Shown: positions 1 through 13,136 of the stretch, piece after piece
Layout of the letters: every line of letters begins with the position of its first letter
Position numbering within the stretch: position 1 is the first letter of the stretch
Assembly: GCA_014529385.2 (NCBI GenBank)
Contig: CM043943.1
Span: 154,475,092-154,539,091 of the forward strand
Direction: 5' to 3'
From: Adiantum capillus-veneris
Lineage: Eukaryota > Streptophyta > Polypodiopsida > Polypodiales > Pteridaceae
Length of the DNA stretch: 64,000 nucleotides
Program-made: the position numbers and the translations under genes
Notes under the pieces: generated by a model
The model's input: the letters and a program-made list of their open reading frames with translations, nothing else
Databases searched by the model: none
Told to the model about the DNA's origin: nothing

Positions 1-420
1 CGTGATAAATATCTTTGTGTTCGGTATCAAAAACCAGATTCAGTGTTAAGGAGGCATCATTAAGGCCTCACCCCTTTGGGGAAGACTAAAAATACATAAA
101 TAGTTTCATATTTTTAGTCCACTCATACATATTGGATCTTTCACATTTTTCAACAACCCACCACTAACACTCATGACTCTTTCTTGAATGTTGCGGCGCA
201 CTTACCAATCAAACATTTTCATTCTTTCTTTTATTTTTTTAAATACATATGAGATTTTTCACTATCAAAAAGGGAAACATCAGGGCCTTAGCCCCTTGGG
301 CAGGCCAAAAATAAAATATAAATGAAGGCACTATCAAAAAGGGAACACATCACTATGGCCTTAGCCCTTTGGGCATGCCAAAAATAAGATATAAATGAAG
401 GTAGCTAGAGTGGGTAGGAG
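1..420. repeat. Short degenerate tandem repeat, about 68 bp unit
   Basis: Two adjacent units (about 262-328 and 329-397) share the order ACTATCAAAAAGGGAA, then GGCCTTAGCCC, TTGGGCA, CCAAAAATAA and ATAAATGAAGG. A third, more diverged unit lies near 45-105. No coding potential is visible. The stretch from here to about 1400 otherwise holds AT-rich sequence with no gene I can support. Confidence 0.6.
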
Positions 421-1399
421 TGCACATTCTCCACATCATCATCATCCTCAACATTATCAGCATCACATAATATATTTCCTAGTGGTATACCTAATGCCTT
501 CAAAATATATATATTCACCACCTATATAGTGAAAGACACTCTAAAAGAGAAAAAAACTCTAAAGGAAAAGTAAGCAAAAGAAAAACACAAATGTATGAAT
601 GTGCACTAGGGCATCTCTTCTTTATATGGACAAAAAAAGTCTTTATACTTTCTAATTTCGTGGTCTTTTCATTTCCTAAACTCACCCTTCACTTATACAC
701 TTAAGACGTTTTGAAAGGTTTTTTATTTTTTCAAAATTGGGGAGACCTAATACATCATCTCAAAACACATGGAGAGGGGTATACTCACATGAGGGCTAAT
801 GAGTTGTACAATAGAGAAAATATACAATGGTAATCATCCCATGAACTCTCTCATAGGTCTCTGTGGAATGGCCTCAATGTTCTCCATAGTCAATTCTCAC
901 TTGACATTCAATGATGCCTCCAATGTGGACTTTGTCTATGATGTGAAGATCCTCACATCCTCAAGCACCATGAGTAGCCAAGCAAGATGGATCGATCAAA
1001 AAAGGATACCCAAATGAGAGTGTGACTAGGTCACTTGCGGTGGGCCATCCCAAGTAGTCCTTCTGTAGAAAGTAGTGATTTGCCTCTATGTGTAGGTCCT
1101 GTACTCCTAAGGGTAGTCTCTTTGAGTATACGGATCTCCAGCAAGACCTAGGCACCTTTGATCTTAGTATCTATGATGCAAAAAAGGAGCCAAAGCCCTC
1201 TTTGAATAAACAAAAAAAAACCATAGATCTCATAGGATGTTGTGAATTGAAAAATATAATGCTCCTTCGTCTCTCGTTCTCTCTAGCAAACCTGGCATAA
1301 TCTCTCCTTTGGGGTAATATCTCTGTATCAACGAGTCTCTATCTCCAAGTGGTGAGATGAGGTGTGTTGCTGACCAAGAACACATCCATGAGATAGGTG

Positions 1400-2771
1400 G
1401 ATGTCAATATACATATATATACCTAGGGCATGGGATAAACTCATCATTTGTCGTACAGAGAAGATGGTGTCGATAAAAATCCATCTTCGTCCCTAACTCA
1501 TGTGACAGAAACAGGCAAGTCCTCCTAGTATCCAACTGAATGAGATCATGTTTGATAATCCTAGTAATCTTTGAATGTGTGAAGGTAAGGGATGGTGCAT
1601 CAACAGAATACTTAAAAGGGGGCAACCTATCCATACTAAATCCATGTAACTCAGACAAGATGATATCTTGTGCAAACCAACATGAAGTATCACCCCAACT
1701 GCCAGCTCTTGTGATGACTCAAGTGCTAGTCATGCATATCTGTCATGTGGGAGCTCCCATGTGCTATGGATGAAAGAAAGTGATATAGCAAGATCCTTCA
1801 ATACAATCAATGGTGCACTCATCTCAAACATGATAATCTCATATGGCACTAAGTCTTTCACCACCATGATCAGCTTGGAGATTTTTGCCTGGTCAGCTTG
1901 GCAGTCATGGATACAAGTGGTCTCTCCATGGATATCCATCCATCATATGTGCGCCATGGTCTCCTATGATGATACATGCTAGAACCTCATATCTGCACTC
2001 CATAAAACATGGTAGAAGCGACCAAAATGTCAAATAGCCAAGTTTAGTTCGTGAATCCTAAAACCACACTTGTGACATATCCTCTTTAGTCCTCCTAATG
2101 TTGCATATCCCCTCGCGAATCTTGCCTCTGCAACACCCCTCATAAAGAAAGCAAGTGGGTCCATTGAATAAAACATCGAGATATGTATAAGAGTCTGCAT
2201 ATTCCACTATCTCCTATTCCATGCGTAAAAATAGGTGCTAATCTCCTAACCCACTGCACTATGGTATTGAATACCATCATCTTTGTTTTGCCAAGGTTGA
2301 TGAAGAATCCACTATCATGTGCATTTAACAAATATAGATGTCTTTGTGTACCCTATGGAGAGTCTGAAATAAGAATAGTATCATGGACATAAAGCAATAG
2401 ACGTAGAGGTATCCATGTACCTGACAATTGTACCTTTAGCAGTCTCAATATAGTCAAAAATCTCATCAATATGCAATCCAAACAAAGTCGACATCCTTGC
2501 TTCACTCTACTAGTAAAGTGAACAGACTCTAAAAGACCCATCCTCTCCATATAATTGTCTCATAGAGTGGCATGATACTCCATGCAAGCTGTTGAGGAAC
2601 TCCCAAGTCATGTAGTCTCTGTATCAATCTAGATCTTGGAGCTATGTCAAAGACCTTGCGGAAATCCACGAAGCTACAATAAATCATCCTCCCATGTACT
2701 CTGCGTGTCTCAATTTACCACTCTAAGCTTGAAAAAATTCCCCTTCTCAATATAGCTTGCCCTGAAACTCT

Positions 2772-2838
<67 letters not shown>

Positions 2839-3290
2839 CATCTACTCAACTCATTCTCAAGTATAGATGCATTTAACTTGGCCGCCAATCATGATAGTGT
2901 GACAGTTAGTTGTCACGATCAAATCTCCAAATTTGAGTAGTGGTTCAATCGTAGACAAACTCCAACTCTCAGGAAACGCCTCACACATGGCCCTTTTGAA
3001 TATAAAGACCAGCAACCATCAATATGATCTCTAGCATGTATGAAATTCTACGCCACTATACCGTCATGATCTTTTGCCCTCCCTGTGTCCAATCTCTCAA
3101 TGGTTGTCACCTCACCATCTCTGCTATGAAGAAAGTAGAAGTGGGAGGACCCAGCTCCGAGGGTTCTGACAATGGTAACTGCTCTCCTATCGTGTATAAA
3201 GAGAATGGTGAGTTCTCCCTAAAGAGTCTCCAAGCCTCCCTAGAGTCCTAGCTCAAGAGCATCTGATAAATATCTCTCTCAAGCTAAGCT
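1400..3290 (-). pseudogene. LINE (non-LTR) reverse-transcriptase remnant
   Basis: Read on minus from about 3290 down, short frame-shifted segments match LINE ORF2 reverse transcriptase in the right order. They are a pre-RT segment with FFIAEMVR (about 3130), a fingers segment with KFGD and TIMIG (about 2900), CFVDFRK.FDIAP (about 2670), VKQGC (about 2500), a decayed YADD box reading YVHDTILIS (about 2375), and NLGKTKMMVFN (about 2290). A C-terminal tail runs on to about 1400. The same FFIAEMVR and IMIG words occur in the plus-strand LINE at 45.2-46.1 kb, so the two belong to one family. Stops and frameshifts are dense, so this is a pseudogene. A (CT)n tract lies inside it at 2774-2833. Confidence 0.7.
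2774..2833. repeat. (CT)30 microsatellite
   Basis: A pure CT tract of about 60 bp interrupts the LINE remnant. Confidence 0.95.
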
Positions 3291-3299
3291 AAGAGAGCT

Positions 3300-3957
3300 C
3301 TCTTCTTTTGTTGTATAAGGTGTTGAAAGTGTATATGTGAATGCCCATGTGTGATGCCTCCCAAAGCCACCTCTCTATGCGGCTGGTGGGCTCTCCTCTC
3401 GACACTCATCATTGTACCATCTATTTTAAGGCATGCTCCAAGACCATGAGTCTCCTAGTAATCTGAGAGTAAAAAAAAGCTATGGTTGTTGTTGTGTGTA
3501 TCATCTCTATCAATATCTAGGTGAGCTCTGACAAGGGTCTTGTTGAGGTAAGCCTATAGCTTGCACTCATGGTGAGATCAAACCCTTAAGCCAAGCACGC
3601 ACCATTTATGTGCATAGTCACATTTTTTCATATGGAACCTATAAGCCTCACACATGCTTCTATAATATGCATGCATGCTACACAATTATAGTCACATGCT
3701 ATTTGGTGTAGCCCACATGCTACTTGACCTTTTTCCACTTGTGATACATATCACTTTCCAACATTTTATTGTTGCCTTTCATTTTGAGACTATATAAGGC
3801 CACCATGCTTAACTTGTAATTCTCTCTCCAAATCTTAATAACTAATCAATCAACTTCATTTCCTTTTACACTGATCACATTCTCTTTTATACTTATTGCT
3901 ATTTGTTATTAATCTCTTATTATGATAAATGCTTTGTTGGTCTATCCACATAGGCAT
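3300..3957 (+). mobile_element. Probable LTR of an older element (X), 3' part
   Basis: AT-rich, non-coding, with a TATA-like box (ACTATATAAGG, about 3789). It runs up to the insertion point of element H. Removing H joins this sequence at GGCAT to TACATGTGGTATTAGAGC (12309 on). That downstream stretch contains TGGTATTAGAGC, one base from the standard initiator-Met primer-binding site TGGTATCAGAGC. H therefore seems to have landed at the LTR/primer-site junction of an older retrotransposon. I cannot place the 5' end of this LTR or find its mate. Confidence 0.45.
3953..3957 (+). repeat. Target-site duplication of element H (GGCAT)
   Basis: GGCAT precedes the 5' LTR. AGCAT (12304-12308) follows the 3' LTR, one base different. 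The later tandem copy of that flank at 12771-12775 still reads GGCAT. Confidence 0.65.
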
Positions 3958-4175
3958 TGAAAAGTGGGCATGGGAACTCCTTTGACACCTAGTTCAATTT
4001 TTGATGTGACACATATTACATATATGTGTGTAGCCATTTGAAAAGGCACCTGGAGACATGAGTTGCCGGATATTGGCTATGAGACCTTTTGTACATAGAC
4101 CCTTCCTTTTGTATATGAGTGATAATATATATTGTACATATATTGAATGTACATTGTAGTCTATAGAGTGTGAGA

Positions 4176-4206
<31 letters not shown>

Positions 4207-4281
4207 GTGTGCAACCATGGTTGTTCCAAGCTTCAAACCACCTTGATCTCATTGTATCAATCCACCCATCCAATCCTAACA
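3958..4281 (+). repeat. Element H 5' LTR
   Basis: Begins TGAAAAGTGGGC and ends CCTAACA (TG...CA). It contains a (CT)14 tract at about 4174-4202. It is closely similar to 11981-12303. Confidence 0.85.
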
Positions 4282-4295
4282 ACTAGTATCAGAGC
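4282..4295 (+). other. Element H primer-binding site
   Basis: ACTAGTATCAGAGC directly follows the LTR. It is the initiator tRNA-Met type site with changes in its first bases. Confidence 0.6.
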
Positions 4296-5722
<1,427 letters not shown>

Positions 5723-6212
5723 ATGGAAGAGAAAGGAATCATAAAATTTAATGGGGAGGGTTTCCATGCCTGGCAAACTACACTAAGGGGATACTTACTG
5801 AAGAAAACATTATTGGCCCTAGTAAAAACATCTATCAGTGATCACGAAGGCACACAAACCAGGCCTTCTGCTGCACTCAATCAAGAAAAAGATGAACAAG
5901 CACTTGGCATCATAATTACTGCACTCCATGATAGTTATGTACATTTTATAGATGAGTTCACACATGCATACGAGGCCTGGAAAGTTTTAGAGGAGAATTT
6001 TGGAGCTAAAGAAAAACGAAGTAAAGTTAGCTTCAAAAGGAAACTTTACAAACTCACTATGCTCGAGGGGGAAGACATAGCCAGTTTGGTCAATGTTTAA
6101 AAGCATGATCACACAATTGACCTACATCCAATGCGAAGTAGAAGAAGACGACAAAGTTGCAGTCCTCCTTAGTGCACTTCCTTCCAACTATGACCATATA
6201 GTCACTATTCTT
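5723..6212 (+). pseudogene. Element H gag, N-terminal part (copia-type capsid domain)
   Basis: ATG at 5723 opens a gag of the UBN2/copia type: FNGEGFHAWQ near residue 9, then a helical region with YEAWKVLEENFGA and KLYKLTM. One frameshift near 6090 separates this from the next frame, which continues through ALPSNYDHIV. Copia A then enters at 6213. The frame resumes after the second copy of the target (11448), so the gag was open when A inserted. Total gag is about 294 codons. Confidence 0.8.
6208..6212 (+). repeat. Target-site duplication of copia copy A (TTCTT)
   Basis: TTCTT at 6208-6212 is repeated exactly at 11443-11447. Confidence 0.9.
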
Positions 6213-6965
6213 TGTTACCATATACATGTGGTAGTGATGTGTGTGAACACACTAGGACCGCCGGGGAATTTTTTCCCTCTTTAGGAGGTTTTTTCCCCCG
6301 AGCATTGTATATACGCCCATCACTCTAGGGCTATCTATCTTTCTAATGGTGCTCCTAGTCCTTGAGGTCTGATACCAGTTGAAGTGTGCATGCAAGAGAA
6401 TGTGTGTATGTGCAGCAAAGGAGAAGATAGAAGAAGAGAGATGAGACACAGGTTTGGGTGGACTCCAAACACAATAGTGTTAGGGTTATGAGTCCTTATT
6501 CTTTTATTTCATCGACAATGTGTTGGTCAGTGTCGCCCCATCAACGCATCCGTCGCACACCCGTCGGCCTCGTCGATGCTACCGGCCCGGTCGGCACTAC
6601 CCGTCGGCCCGCGCCGTTCCGTTAGTGCGTCCTAGTCGAGCACCGTCGGCCCCGTCGGCGCGTCAACGCTCCTCGCTCCACCGCGAGCCATCCCGTCACC
6701 GATTCTCGTCGTCGCAACGGGCCGTGTCATTGACAGATGCGTCGTTTGCACCGTCGGCCATCGTGTCCTCTCATGGCAACTGTTTCCCTTCTTGGCCTTC
6801 CCCCAACGAGGATGTTTCCCCCCATTTGCCGGCCCGTGGGGTTGGCCTGCGTCGTGTGGTTTCTCGAGACCTCAGGGTTCATGGGTGCCACTCTCAATTG
6901 TGTGCCTTGAGCTTCCTTCGTCTTCTCCAAGTTGTGTGCGTTTCTCTGCAACCCTAATTCCAACA
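6213..6965 (+). repeat. Copia A 5' LTR, interrupted
   Basis: Starts TGTTACC and ends TTCCAACA. The family LTR is 227 bp. Here its two parts (6213-6343 and 6889-6965) are separated by 545 bp of unrelated GC-rich DNA that replaced about 19 bp of LTR. Confidence 0.85.
6344..6888 (-). mobile_element. GC-rich insert in copia A LTR: fragment of another LTR element, antisense
   Basis: Base composition differs sharply from the surroundings, with many CGTCGGC words between about 6550 and 6760. On minus, near 6360-6390, it reads ACACTTCA followed by ACTGGTATCAGAC. That is an LTR end plus an initiator-Met-type primer site. It looks like the end of a different LTR retrotransposon captured in antisense. 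I cannot find its other LTR. Confidence 0.5.
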
Positions 6966-6979
6966 ATTGGTATCAGAGC
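6966..6979 (+). other. Copia A primer-binding site
   Basis: ATTGGTATCAGAGC directly follows the LTR and contains TGGTATCAGAGC, the complement of the plant initiator tRNA-Met 3' end. Confidence 0.9.
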
Positions 6980-7327
6980 AGGTTGCGTCCTCCCGGGCTT
7001 AGCCGCCAGCAGCTCCAGCACACGCCTGCTCATTTTCTGCGATTACAGGGAGCTTTGGTGAGCGTTCGTAGGTCGACAAAATTTTTGGGAAACCTCGTAG
7101 AGCTTAGTCAGCTCAGATTCTGATTCGGGCTCATTTCGGCCTCTGTTTCCACTTCAGGTAGTACTGCACAGGCTATTTCGTCATTTTGTGCAAAATTTTT
7201 GTCAGTGTTGTTTTTTGCATAACAGGTCCTATACAATCTATTGCAAGTAGTACTATATAGCACGTGCAGGTCTCACTCAGTTTCTCCTCATTTCGGGCAA
7301 TTTTCACATCATGTGCAGACATTTACC

Positions 7328-8859
7328 ATGGCTGACAACAACAAAAATGTGTTCAAGATGTTTGCTGCTGAGGATAAATTGGATGGGGACAATTACCCTA
7401 TGTGGGCTTACATGATGCAACATGTTCTTGTGTCAATGGGCGTCTGGAATATTGTGCAGGGCATTGATGTACGTCCTGGTTCTGAGGATGTAGGCGATGT
7501 TGAGGATGTTGCAGGTCTTGCTACAAGGATTGCTGCTATTAGAGTTGTTTTGCCTACGGCAGAACAAGCTCGTTGGGATGTAAAGGATGCACAGGCTCAT
7601 GCATTGATTGCGTTGTTTGTGAAGCGCACCATTGTTCCTCACATTCGTTCAGCAAAATGTGCAAAACAGGCTTGGGATATTATAGCTGGTCTTTATGCAA
7701 GTCGCAATGAGGCTAAAATTGCTGCGTAAAGAGCTGGAATTGAAGATTATGCATGAGGAAGACGATATGGACACTTTCCTTGCTGGTGTCAAGGATATCA
7801 ATGAGCAACTTATTTCTACAGGTGAAGTCATTTCAGGCAGTTCCCTTGTGCAGACTGTCCTTGACGCCTTGACAGATTCTTACCAGATTTTTGCTAGTAC
7901 TTGGAGACTTATGACCCAAGGAATTCCTGAAGTTGTCAAGTTTGATACATTATGCACATTGCTGTTGCAAGAGTCAATTTCCAGGAAAAACAGGACTAGA
8001 CAACATGCAGTTGAACAGGCTTTTATTGCTTCTCAAAGAAAGGGTGGTAACAGCAATGCATCCACTTCTTATGGTTCTGCTACGGACTGGCAAAACTTTT
8101 GTTCCTAATGCTTCTGCTGACAGCAATTCTTCTGGAAATTCTGGTGATAAGGGCAAAAAAAAGATGCGTTGCCATTATTGTAGAGCTAATGATCATTTGA
8201 TCAAGCAGTGTCCTAAGTTGAAGTCCAAAGAGGCTAAGAAGAAAGAGGGTGGTTCCACTGCAAATGCTGGTTCCACTACAAATGCAGCCATTGTTGAGTC
8301 TTCTATAAAAGGAGACTGTGATGTTGATGTTTATGCAGAATGGGCTTTTAGTGTAAAGTGCAATTACAATCCTGATTGCCGTGATGCATGCTTGTCAATT
8401 GCTCCAAATTCACATGTGTGGTATTTCGACAATGGTGCTACAAAGCACATTACCTCACATCGTGAATTGTTCACCTCTCTTGAGTCTGTCCCTCATGGGA
8501 ATTCAGTCACTTGTGCCAACAATGCCTCTTATCCAGTTCAGGGGGTTGGAAATATTGTGCTTACTGCTGCAAATGGCAGTTCCTTCACACTTGTTGATGC
8601 ACTTTATGTACATGGGATCAAGAAGAATCTTTTGTCTGTATCCGCACTTGCTAGACTTGGATTTGTAGTCAAATTTGTGGATGACAGATGTACAGTTCAT
8701 GATCTCATTTTTGGTGATGAAATTGTTGCATCTGGCTTTTTGTGCCGTGCGCTATATAAGCTCACTTTTTATGACAAGCGTGACAAAATTTTGCAAATGC
8801 AGTTACAGATTCAAGGGCTATTTCAGATGCAAAACTTTGGCATGTTTGTAGAAATCTGA
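7328..8859 (+). pseudogene. Copia A gag-protease, frameshifted
   Basis: ATG at 7328 (MADNNKNVF) opens the gag shared by all copies. It includes LDGDNYPMWAYMMQ near residue 17 and a DVKDAQAHALIAL helix. Frameshifts lie near 7725 (a 5-bp loss relative to copy B) and near 8095. A CCHC zinc knuckle, CHYC...H....C, lies at about 8169-8210. The protease active site reads D-N-G-A (Asp codon 8428-8430) instead of D-S-G-A. The frame ends at 8859 after a deletion before the integrase zinc finger. Confidence 0.85.
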
Positions 8860-9715
8860 TATGGTTGCTTCTTTGCCGCCTCTTGAAGCACCTAGAAAAC
8901 ATGTTTGTGAAGGCTATATTTTGGGTAAAATGCAACGTTCTAAGTTTCCAAAGGATGGTTCAGTTAGGGCCACATGCAGGTTGTAGCTTGTGCATAGTAA
9001 TGTTTGTGGGCCCATGCAAACTTCGTCCTTGGGCAATTACCTGTACTTCGTGACTTTCAATTATGATTACTCAAAGCATGCATGGGTATTTCCTCTTAAA
9101 GCGAAGTCTGAAGTTTTTCTGGGTATGGCTGAAAATGTATCAAAATGTACTATGAGCGTTTTGATCAAGGTTACAGGTTGTATTATCCGCAAACAAAGCG
9201 TATTTTGGTTTCACGGGATGTAGTGTTTGTGGAAGATTTTGTTCAGCCCTTGTTGTCATGTACTTCAGCCCTTGTTGTCATGTACTAGAGACAGTAATGT
9301 AAGCTCACAGGACATTTATGACACTTTGCTGCCTATTTTCAGTGGTGGAAGTTCGAATGTAAATTCCAATGAGGCAAATGCACAGCCTATGGGGGTTTCC
9401 AAAAATGTTATAGATCAATTTATTACTGATGCAGATGTACATGATGTACTTGATGAGGAAAGGGCTGAAAATGAGCTGGCTAGAGGTATGCCAAAATGGC
9501 TGGTGCATACATTGCGTGACAGTAAATTGGATGCACCTTTGTCCAGTCGTACTCGTTCAAGCTCTCGCCATGTATCTTATGCATCAGATTGTTATGCTTT
9601 GGCTGTGTCTAGCTTATGTGATGTTGAGGAACCTCTGTCTTTTGATGATGCACAGAATTTAAAAAATTGGATGGATGCCATGCAATCAGGTAATATGATG
9701 CACTTATAGAAAATG
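8860..9715 (+). pseudogene. Copia A integrase remnant and linker
   Basis: The HHCC end is recognisable (about 8855-8945). So is the start of the core (near 8990-9150: V-C-G-P-M-Q and WVFPLKAKSEVF). Relative to copy B about 0.4 kb covering most of the D-D-E core is deleted at about 9165. The linker before RT follows (DEERAENELARGMPKW, about 9450), and 'TTCAGCCCTTGTTGTCATGT' is tandemly duplicated near 9241-9285. No integrase activity is possible. Confidence 0.8.
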
Positions 9716-11140
9716 ACACATGGACTTTATGTGATTTGCCTCCTGGCAAAAAGGCCATTGGTACGAAGTGGGTTTACAAGTTGAAACGCAAGCCGAATGG
9801 TGAGACCGATCGCCATAAGGCTCGACTTGTTGCAAAGGGCTATGCACAGTAAAAAGGCATAGATTATGAAGAGACTTTTGCTCCCACTTGTCATATGACT
9901 ACTATGCGTTTTCTATGTGCATTGGCAGCTCATTTTGGTTGGGATGTACATCAATCAGACATTGTTGCTGCTTTCTTGAATGGTGACATATTTGAGGAAG
10001 TTTACATATTTGAGGACAAAGTGTGCAAATGTAACAAGTCTTTTTATGGGTTGAAGCAATCTCCTCGTGCTTGGTATGAGAAAGCTGACACTCATTTGGT
10101 CAAACAAAGTTATCGTAACAGTCCAACAGAAAGCACATTGTATGTAAAGCGTGAGGGTGATGTACTTCTCATTGTGGTTCTTTATGTAGATGATTTGCTG
10201 ATCATCGGACCAAATGAGAGACATATTGCTGAATTTAAGGCTGATTTGAATGCTACTTTCAAGATGAAAGATTTGGGGCCGTTGCGTCATTACTTAGGTA
10301 TACAATTTAAGCAGTGTGATGGTGGTATTGCCTTGTGTCAGAAAAGTTACATAGAGACATTGCTATGTAAGTTTGGACTTGAGTATTGCAAACCTATTGC
10401 CACTCCCATGGAAATAGGTTTAAAATTGAGTCTTCATGATGTTGGTGATCCTGTAGATGTCACTCTTTACCAAACTGTTGTTGGATGCCTCATTTATGTA
10501 TGTAACACGAGGCAAGATATTCAGTTTGCAGTCTCACAGGTTAGCAGATTTATGCATAGCCCAGGGTCTAAGCATTGGCAGGCTGTCAAGAGGATTTTTC
10601 GCTACCTTAGTGGCACTTTACATCTTGGCTTGTTTTGTCCCCAAGGGGGGATTATTGCCGTCAGACTTACATGCTTTTTAGGACTCAGATTGGGTTGGTT
10701 GTTTTGACACAGGAGTGTCCACAAGTGGTTTTTGTTTCATGCTTGGCATTTCATGTATATCATGGTTGAGCAAGAAGCAACCTACTGTGGCCACTTCGAG
10801 TTGTGAGGCTGAGTACAAGGCAGTCTTCACAGCTACGGTTGAGTGTGTATGGCTCAGACGCCTTATGGCTGATTTGGGTGTTGGACAGGACATTGCCAAC
10901 ACTATGTACATTGACCGTCAGAGCGCATTGGTAGTTGCAAGGAACCCAGTTTTTCATGCTTGCACAAAGCACATTGAGGTGCATTAGCACTATGTCAGGG
11001 AGAGGTTCTCAGCAGGAGAGATCAGCTTGGCTTATGTGCCAACATAGGACAACCTTGCAGATCTTTTCACAAAGGCATTGTCTCGTGAGAAGCTGGAAGC
11101 TTTCCGCAAAGCTTTGGGCTTACTCCCCTTTGTGGACTAA
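9716..11140 (+). pseudogene. Copia A reverse transcriptase and RNase H
   Basis: The RT runs from PPGKKAIGTKWVYKLK (about 9739) through HKARLVAKGYAQ, an in-frame stop at 9850, ETFAPTC, DIVAAFLNG and SFYGLKQSPRAWYEKA. The catalytic YVDD is intact (10183-10194). A short deletion removes the Q-P-R-G-F segment after EEVY. RNase H follows with SWLSKKQPTVA, SSCEAEYKA and an Asp in IDRQSAL. Its tail has AYVPT, a stop, then DLFTKAL. A frameshift lies near 10655. Confidence 0.85.
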
Positions 11141-11203
11141 TCATGTCCTTAGGGCATGGCACTTCCGTTTACTCATGTGCCAGCTCTCGTTCACCGCATC
11201 ACT

Positions 11204-11215
11204 CCAGGGGGGATT
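11204..11215 (+). other. Copia A polypurine tract
   Basis: AGGGGGGATT lies immediately before the 3' LTR, where plus-strand priming is expected. Confidence 0.8.
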
Positions 11216-11442
11216 TGTTACCAAATACATGTGGTAGTGATGTTTGTGAACACACTAGGACCACCGAGGCATTTTTTCCCTCTTTAGGAGGTTTTTTCCC
11301 CCGAGCATTGTATATACACACATCATTCTAGGGCTATCTATCTTTCCATTGCACACTAAGTAACACACTCTCTATTGTGTGCCTTGAGCTTCCTTAGTCT
11401 TCTCCAAGCTATGTGCGTTTCTCTGCAACCCTAATTCCAACA
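11216..11442 (+). repeat. Copia A 3' LTR (227 bp)
   Basis: Starts TGTTACC and ends TTCCAACA. It is followed at 11443 by the target duplication TTCTT. Confidence 0.95.
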
Positions 11443-11447
11443 TTCTT

Positions 11448-11840
11448 GAAGAAAAGGAGCCAACTCCAGCACTTCCAGATGTGGTAAGCTCACTTCAGGC
11501 AGAAGAAAGAAAGCATAAAAATTCACCTACACCGACAAACGGGGCTTTTATAGCAAGAGAAGGCGAATCATCCATAGATTTTATATCATCTTCCAACGTC
11601 CGAAAATGCTATGACTGTGGTAAAATGGGTCATATAGCTAAGGATTGCTATATCAACAAATTTTGTAGCAAGTGTGGAAAGAAGGGGCATCCTCCTTCTA
11701 GGTGCTATTCAAAAATTCAAAATAGCAGCGGCAACAGTAACAACAAAGGCAAGAAGCAAGTGAGAGGAGCAGCTCATATAGTTGAAGAAGAAGAAGCTGA
11801 GGACGAAGGGGAAGTTTCTTTCGCTACATATGTACTTTGA
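11448..11840 (+). pseudogene. Element H gag, C-terminal part with two zinc knuckles
   Basis: It continues the frame broken by copia A. Two CCHC knuckles stand side by side: CYDCGKMGHIAKDC at about 11609-11650 and CSKCGKKGHPPSRC at about 11663-11704. A basic stretch (NNKGKKQ) and an acidic tail (EEEEAEDEGE) follow, then a stop. Double knuckles bind the element's RNA in known copia Gag proteins. No protease follows. Confidence 0.85.
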
Positions 11841-11969
11841 AGATCCGTTTCTACTTTCTCTAAGTCAAGGGGAGGTATTTTCATCATCCTGTGTGGATAG
11901 ATCTTGTCATCCTGTGTGGATAGTGTCATCTGTGTGGATAATCGGGTCTTCAGTATGTATTACATGCCC

Positions 11970-11980
11970 AAGGGGAGGAT
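11970..11980 (+). other. Element H polypurine tract
   Basis: AAGGGGAGGAT lies directly before the 3' LTR. A second purine run, AAGGGGAGGT, lies at about 11867. Confidence 0.7.
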
Positions 11981-12303
11981 TGAAAGGTGGACATGGGAAC
12001 TCCTTTGACACCTAGTTCAAGTTTTGATGTGACACATATTACATATATGTGTGTAGCCATTTGAAAAGGCACCTGGAGATATGAGCTGCCGGATATTGGC
12101 TATGAGACCTTTTGAACGTAAACCCTTCCTTTTGTATATGAGTGATAATATATGCTGTAAATATGTTGAATGTACGTAGTCTATAGAGTGTGAGACTCTC
12201 TCTCTCTCTCTCTCTCTCTCTCCCCCCCGTGTCCAATCATGGTTGTTCCAAGCTTCAAACCACCTTGAGCTCATTGTATCAATCCACCCATCCAATCCTA
12301 ACA
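11981..12303 (+). repeat. Element H 3' LTR
   Basis: Starts TGAAAGGTGGAC and ends ATCCTAACA, with a CT tract at about 12195-12222. It pairs with 3958-4281. Confidence 0.85.
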
Positions 12304-12632
12304 AGCATTACATGTGGTATTAGAGCTAATGTGTAGTTAGCCTTTTCTAATTGGTGTGGTTAGATCTCTATGCTAGATTTAGTGGTCTCTCTCTCTCTCT
12401 CTCTCTCTCTCTGAGCACTAAATCGATTCGTAACTCTTTAGGAGTAGGCTAAATAAGCTCAAGCCTAATTATCTCTCTCCTTGGATTTGGGTAACCAAGT
12501 GATTAGAGCTAACTTGGAATCGAGCATTAGAATGTGTGCAAGAGGGATCCATCCAAGTACATAAAAATAAAATAAAATGATTTTTCTTCTAAAAGCCTCG
12601 TTCCCTCCTCCTCTAGGCCTCAATCTTGTTCT

Positions 12633-12694
<62 letters not shown>

Positions 12695-12852
12695 TGTGTG
12701 CAACCATGGTTGTTCCAAGCTTCAAACCACCTTGAGCTCATTGTATCAATCCACCCATCCAATACTGACAGGCATTACATGTGGTATTAGAGCTAATGTG
12801 CAATTAGCCTTTTCTAATTGGAGTGGTTAGATGTCTATGCTAGATTTAGTGG

Positions 12853-12903
<51 letters not shown>

Positions 12904-13133
12904 ACACTAAATCGATTCATAACTCTTTAGGAGTAGGCTAAATAAGCTCAAGCCTAATTATCTCTCTCCTTGAATTTGGGTAACCAAGTGATTAGAGCTA
13001 ATTTGGAATCGAGCATTAGAATGTGTGCGAGAGGAATCCATCCAAGTACATATAAAAAAAATTAAATGTTTTTTTTTTCTAAAAGCCTCTTTCCCTCTTC
13101 CTCTAGGCCTCAATCTCTCGATTATGTTGCTCT

Positions 13134-13136
<3 letters not shown>
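12239..13136 (+). repeat. Two-copy tandem duplication, 467 bp unit, bounded by CT tracts
   Basis: From ATGGTTGTTCCAAGC at 12239 the sequence repeats from 12706: LTR tail of H, GGCAT flank, TGGTATTAGAGC site, a CT tract, CACTAAATCGATTC, and on to CCTCAATC. Unequal exchange between the flanking CT tracts is a likely cause. No coding content. Confidence 0.85.

Larger units (their letters stand above)
6213..11442 (+). mobile_element. Copia copy A (Ty1/copia LTR retrotransposon, defective)
   Basis: It has both LTRs, an initiator-Met primer site (6966), gag, zinc knuckle, protease, a fragment of integrase, RT, RNase H, a polypurine tract and an exact 5-bp target duplication. It sits inside the gag of element H. 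The order gag-protease-integrase-RT-RNase H defines Ty1/copia. The 5' LTR holds a 545-bp foreign insert. Most of the integrase core is deleted, and frameshifts break gag, so it cannot encode a complete polyprotein. Confidence 0.95.

Noticed and set aside
268-400. Evenly spaced repeats at the window start considered as CRISPR-like
   Set aside because: Only two or three degenerate units with no unique spacers, in a plant-type sequence.
6520-6957. 145-aa Arg/Ser/Pro-rich plus-strand frame
   Set aside because: Composition follows the GC-rich insert, and it overlaps the antisense LTR/primer-site signal. No domain.
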